Source of the DNA: Lachnospiraceae bacterium
GTDB taxonomy: Bacteria; Bacillota; Clostridia; Lachnospirales; Lachnospiraceae
Assembly (NCBI GenBank): GCA_017613225.1
Contig: JAGAEH010000080.1
Span: 1-22,587 of the forward strand
DNA length: 22,587 nt
Reading direction: 5' to 3'
The position numbers and the translations under genes were made by a program. This document shows positions 21,582-22,587 of the stretch, piece after piece. The stretch's first letter is position 1. Every line of letters starts with the position of its first letter. The notes under the pieces are model-generated. The model did no database searches. It worked only from the letters and a program-made list of their open reading frames with translations, and was not told where the DNA came from.

Positions 21582-22253
21582 TCATGCCTCAGCGGTCTCG
21601 GCGGCGATCCGGGCCAGCAGAGTGCGGGGCAGGATCACGGGCTTGCCGGTCTCCTTCATGAAGATCTCCTTCATCTGCTTTGTAAAGCCGATGCAGTCCA
21701 GCACGATCAGGTCCGCGTCGGTATCCGCGATCTGCTTCGCGGCGGCAGCCACGGCCTCGACGCCGTCGTAAGGGGAGACGGCGATGGTCCGGCACTTTTT
21801 CACGTAGTTCTGCCACTTCTGCTGGTTCTGTTCGATCTGCAGCGGCGAAGGGGTCACGGTGATGATGCTGGAGCGCTTTGTCAGCAGCGGCACCACCGCC
21901 TGGATCAGGTCGTTGGGGAAGAGCATGGGGACGTTGGAGGTAAGCTCCGCGGGAAAAGCGCCGGTGCAGAAGACCATGATAAGTTTCACGCCGGCGGCTT
22001 CCAGTTCATCGATGGCGGTCTGCAGCCGGGGGACCACGTATTTTTCCGCGAAGGTGACGGAGGAACCGTCCGTCAGGCGGGAGACCAGCACATAGTCGTC
22101 TCCCTGGGGCGCGAAGGCCGCGATCTCCTCCCTGGTCAGGCCGTCCAGCCCGCCCCGTTCCAGTAATTCCACGCCGGGTCCCAGGATGTCCATGATGTCA
22201 GCCGTTACATCGACCCGCGGCGCCTGGCCTACGGTGATCGCTCCGATCTTCAT
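21582..22253 (-). CDS. AroM-family protein
   Basis: Protein of 223 residues of the AroM family, related in fold to Asp/Glu racemases. The opening KIGAITVGQAPRVDV is diagnostic. GDDYVLVSRLTDGSSV, IMVFCTGAFPAE (the Cys-Thr motif where racemases have a catalytic Cys) and LIVLDCIGFTKQMKEIF (second Cys region) follow. Function is unproven; in Clostridia these genes often sit beside amidohydrolases, transporters or DUF1177/OPT genes of peptide or amino-acid use. GGAGG lies 8 bases before the ATG. It is divergent from the amidohydrolase gene, with 71 bases between the starts. It is followed by an intrinsic terminator. Confidence 0.92.
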   Translation of the reverse strand: MKIGAITVGQAPRVDVTADIMDILGPGVELLERGGLDGLTREEIAAFAPQGDDYVLVSRLTDGSSVTFAEKYVVPRLQTAIDELEAAGVKLIMVFCTGAFPAELTSNVPMLFPNDLIQAVVPLLTKRSSIITVTPSPLQIEQNQQKWQNYVKKCRTIAVSPYDGVEAVAAAAKQIADTDADLIVLDCIGFTKQMKEIFMKETGKPVILPRTLLARIAAETAEA

Positions 22254-22324
22254 TGCAAAACCTCCGCAACATTGTTATCATTATTGTATACCATTTGCAG
22301 CCATCATGGAAGGAGGCTTTTCCC

Positions 22325-22587
22325 ATGCTCGTATTAAAGAATTGCAGATTTGTTCCGTTTCTGACGGAGGGCGTTGATCTCGAGGCCGGCCACGTCATTG
22401 TGGAAGAGGGACTGATCAAGGAGATCCTGCCCCTGGACGCGGCCCTGCCTGCGGAGGCGGAGGTCCTGGACCTGGAGGGCAAGACCCTGCTGCCCGGCCT
22501 GATCGACCTGCACACCCATCTGTTCTACGAAAAGATGCAGGACGTCTTTACCGGCAACGCGGCGCCGCAGCCCGTGGTCACGATGAA
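22325..22587 (+). CDS. Amidohydrolase-superfamily protein, N-terminal part only
   Basis: The first 87 residues are visible; the gene runs off the right edge. The N-terminal beta-sandwich (MLVLKNCRFVPF, HVIVEEGLIKEILP, VLDLEGKTLLPGLID) leads into the first barrel strand with the metal-binding HTH triplet (LIDLHTHLF), the His-x-His signature of amidohydrolases such as imidazolonepropionase-like or prolidase-like enzymes. AAGGAGG precedes the ATG by 9 bases. It is divergently placed from aroM; substrate and length cannot be judged. Confidence 0.9.
   Translation, partial: MLVLKNCRFVPFLTEGVDLEAGHVIVEEGLIKEILPLDAALPAEAEVLDLEGKTLLPGLIDLHTHLFYEKMQDVFTGNAAPQPVVTM

Overview
The window is about 60% GC by eye and gene-dense. 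It looks like part of the chromosome of an anaerobic, Gram-positive Clostridia-type member of the Bacillota. The evidence is the feoA-feoA-feoB layout with DtxR-like operators, a DegV-family protein, an XRE regulator fused to a superoxide-reductase-like module, an ECF S-component, a GHL10-type lipoprotein, BspA-type LRRs and strong AGGAGG ribosome sites. No rRNA, tRNA, CRISPR array, transposase or phage gene was seen. No gene-free stretch exceeds 300 bases; the longest are about 13346-13634, 18380-18615 and 1548-1769.

Left part (1-1660, minus strand): a ferrous-iron uptake operon, feoA-feoA-feoB (feoB runs off the window). Its promoter is a perfect TTGACA-17-TATAAT. Three GTTAG-N6-CTAAC-type operators lie in and just after the promoter, and a fourth lies between feoA and feoB. 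An iron- or manganese-responsive DtxR-family repressor is the natural candidate.

Middle-left (1708-10167, plus strand): a closely spaced run of a YhhN/lysoplasmalogenase-type membrane protein, a DUF434 protein, a 1327-residue DUF4062-STAND NTPase with helical repeats and a C-terminal PH-like module, a cytosolic LRR protein, a GHL10-type lipoprotein and a voltage-gated-type K+ channel. The run ends at an intrinsic terminator that lies inside the 3' coding end of the convergent gene. The DUF434/STAND/LRR core is the best candidate here for an undescribed signalling or defence system, because it resembles a split NLR-type receptor. This is inference from architecture only.

Middle (10118-13345, minus strand): a likely two-gene operon of a single-pass surface protein with ten Cys3-His repeats, followed by an MscS-type channel.

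Middle-right (13635-18379, plus strand): an XRE regulator with a desulfoferrodoxin-like domain that lacks the usual active-site lysine, an ADP-ribosylglycohydrolase, a conserved unknown protein, a D-lyxose isomerase, an SGNH hydrolase and a Gfo/Idh/MocA oxidoreductase. The last carries an in-frame tandem insertion that resembles dispersed REP-type repeats. A related inverted-repeat element lies between the ADP-ribosylglycohydrolase and the unknown gene.

Right (18380-22587): an ECF S-component behind a GC-rich structured leader, a rare HTH-AAA-CYTH fusion, a bidirectional terminator, a DegV protein, an AroM-family protein, and the start of a divergently transcribed amidohydrolase.
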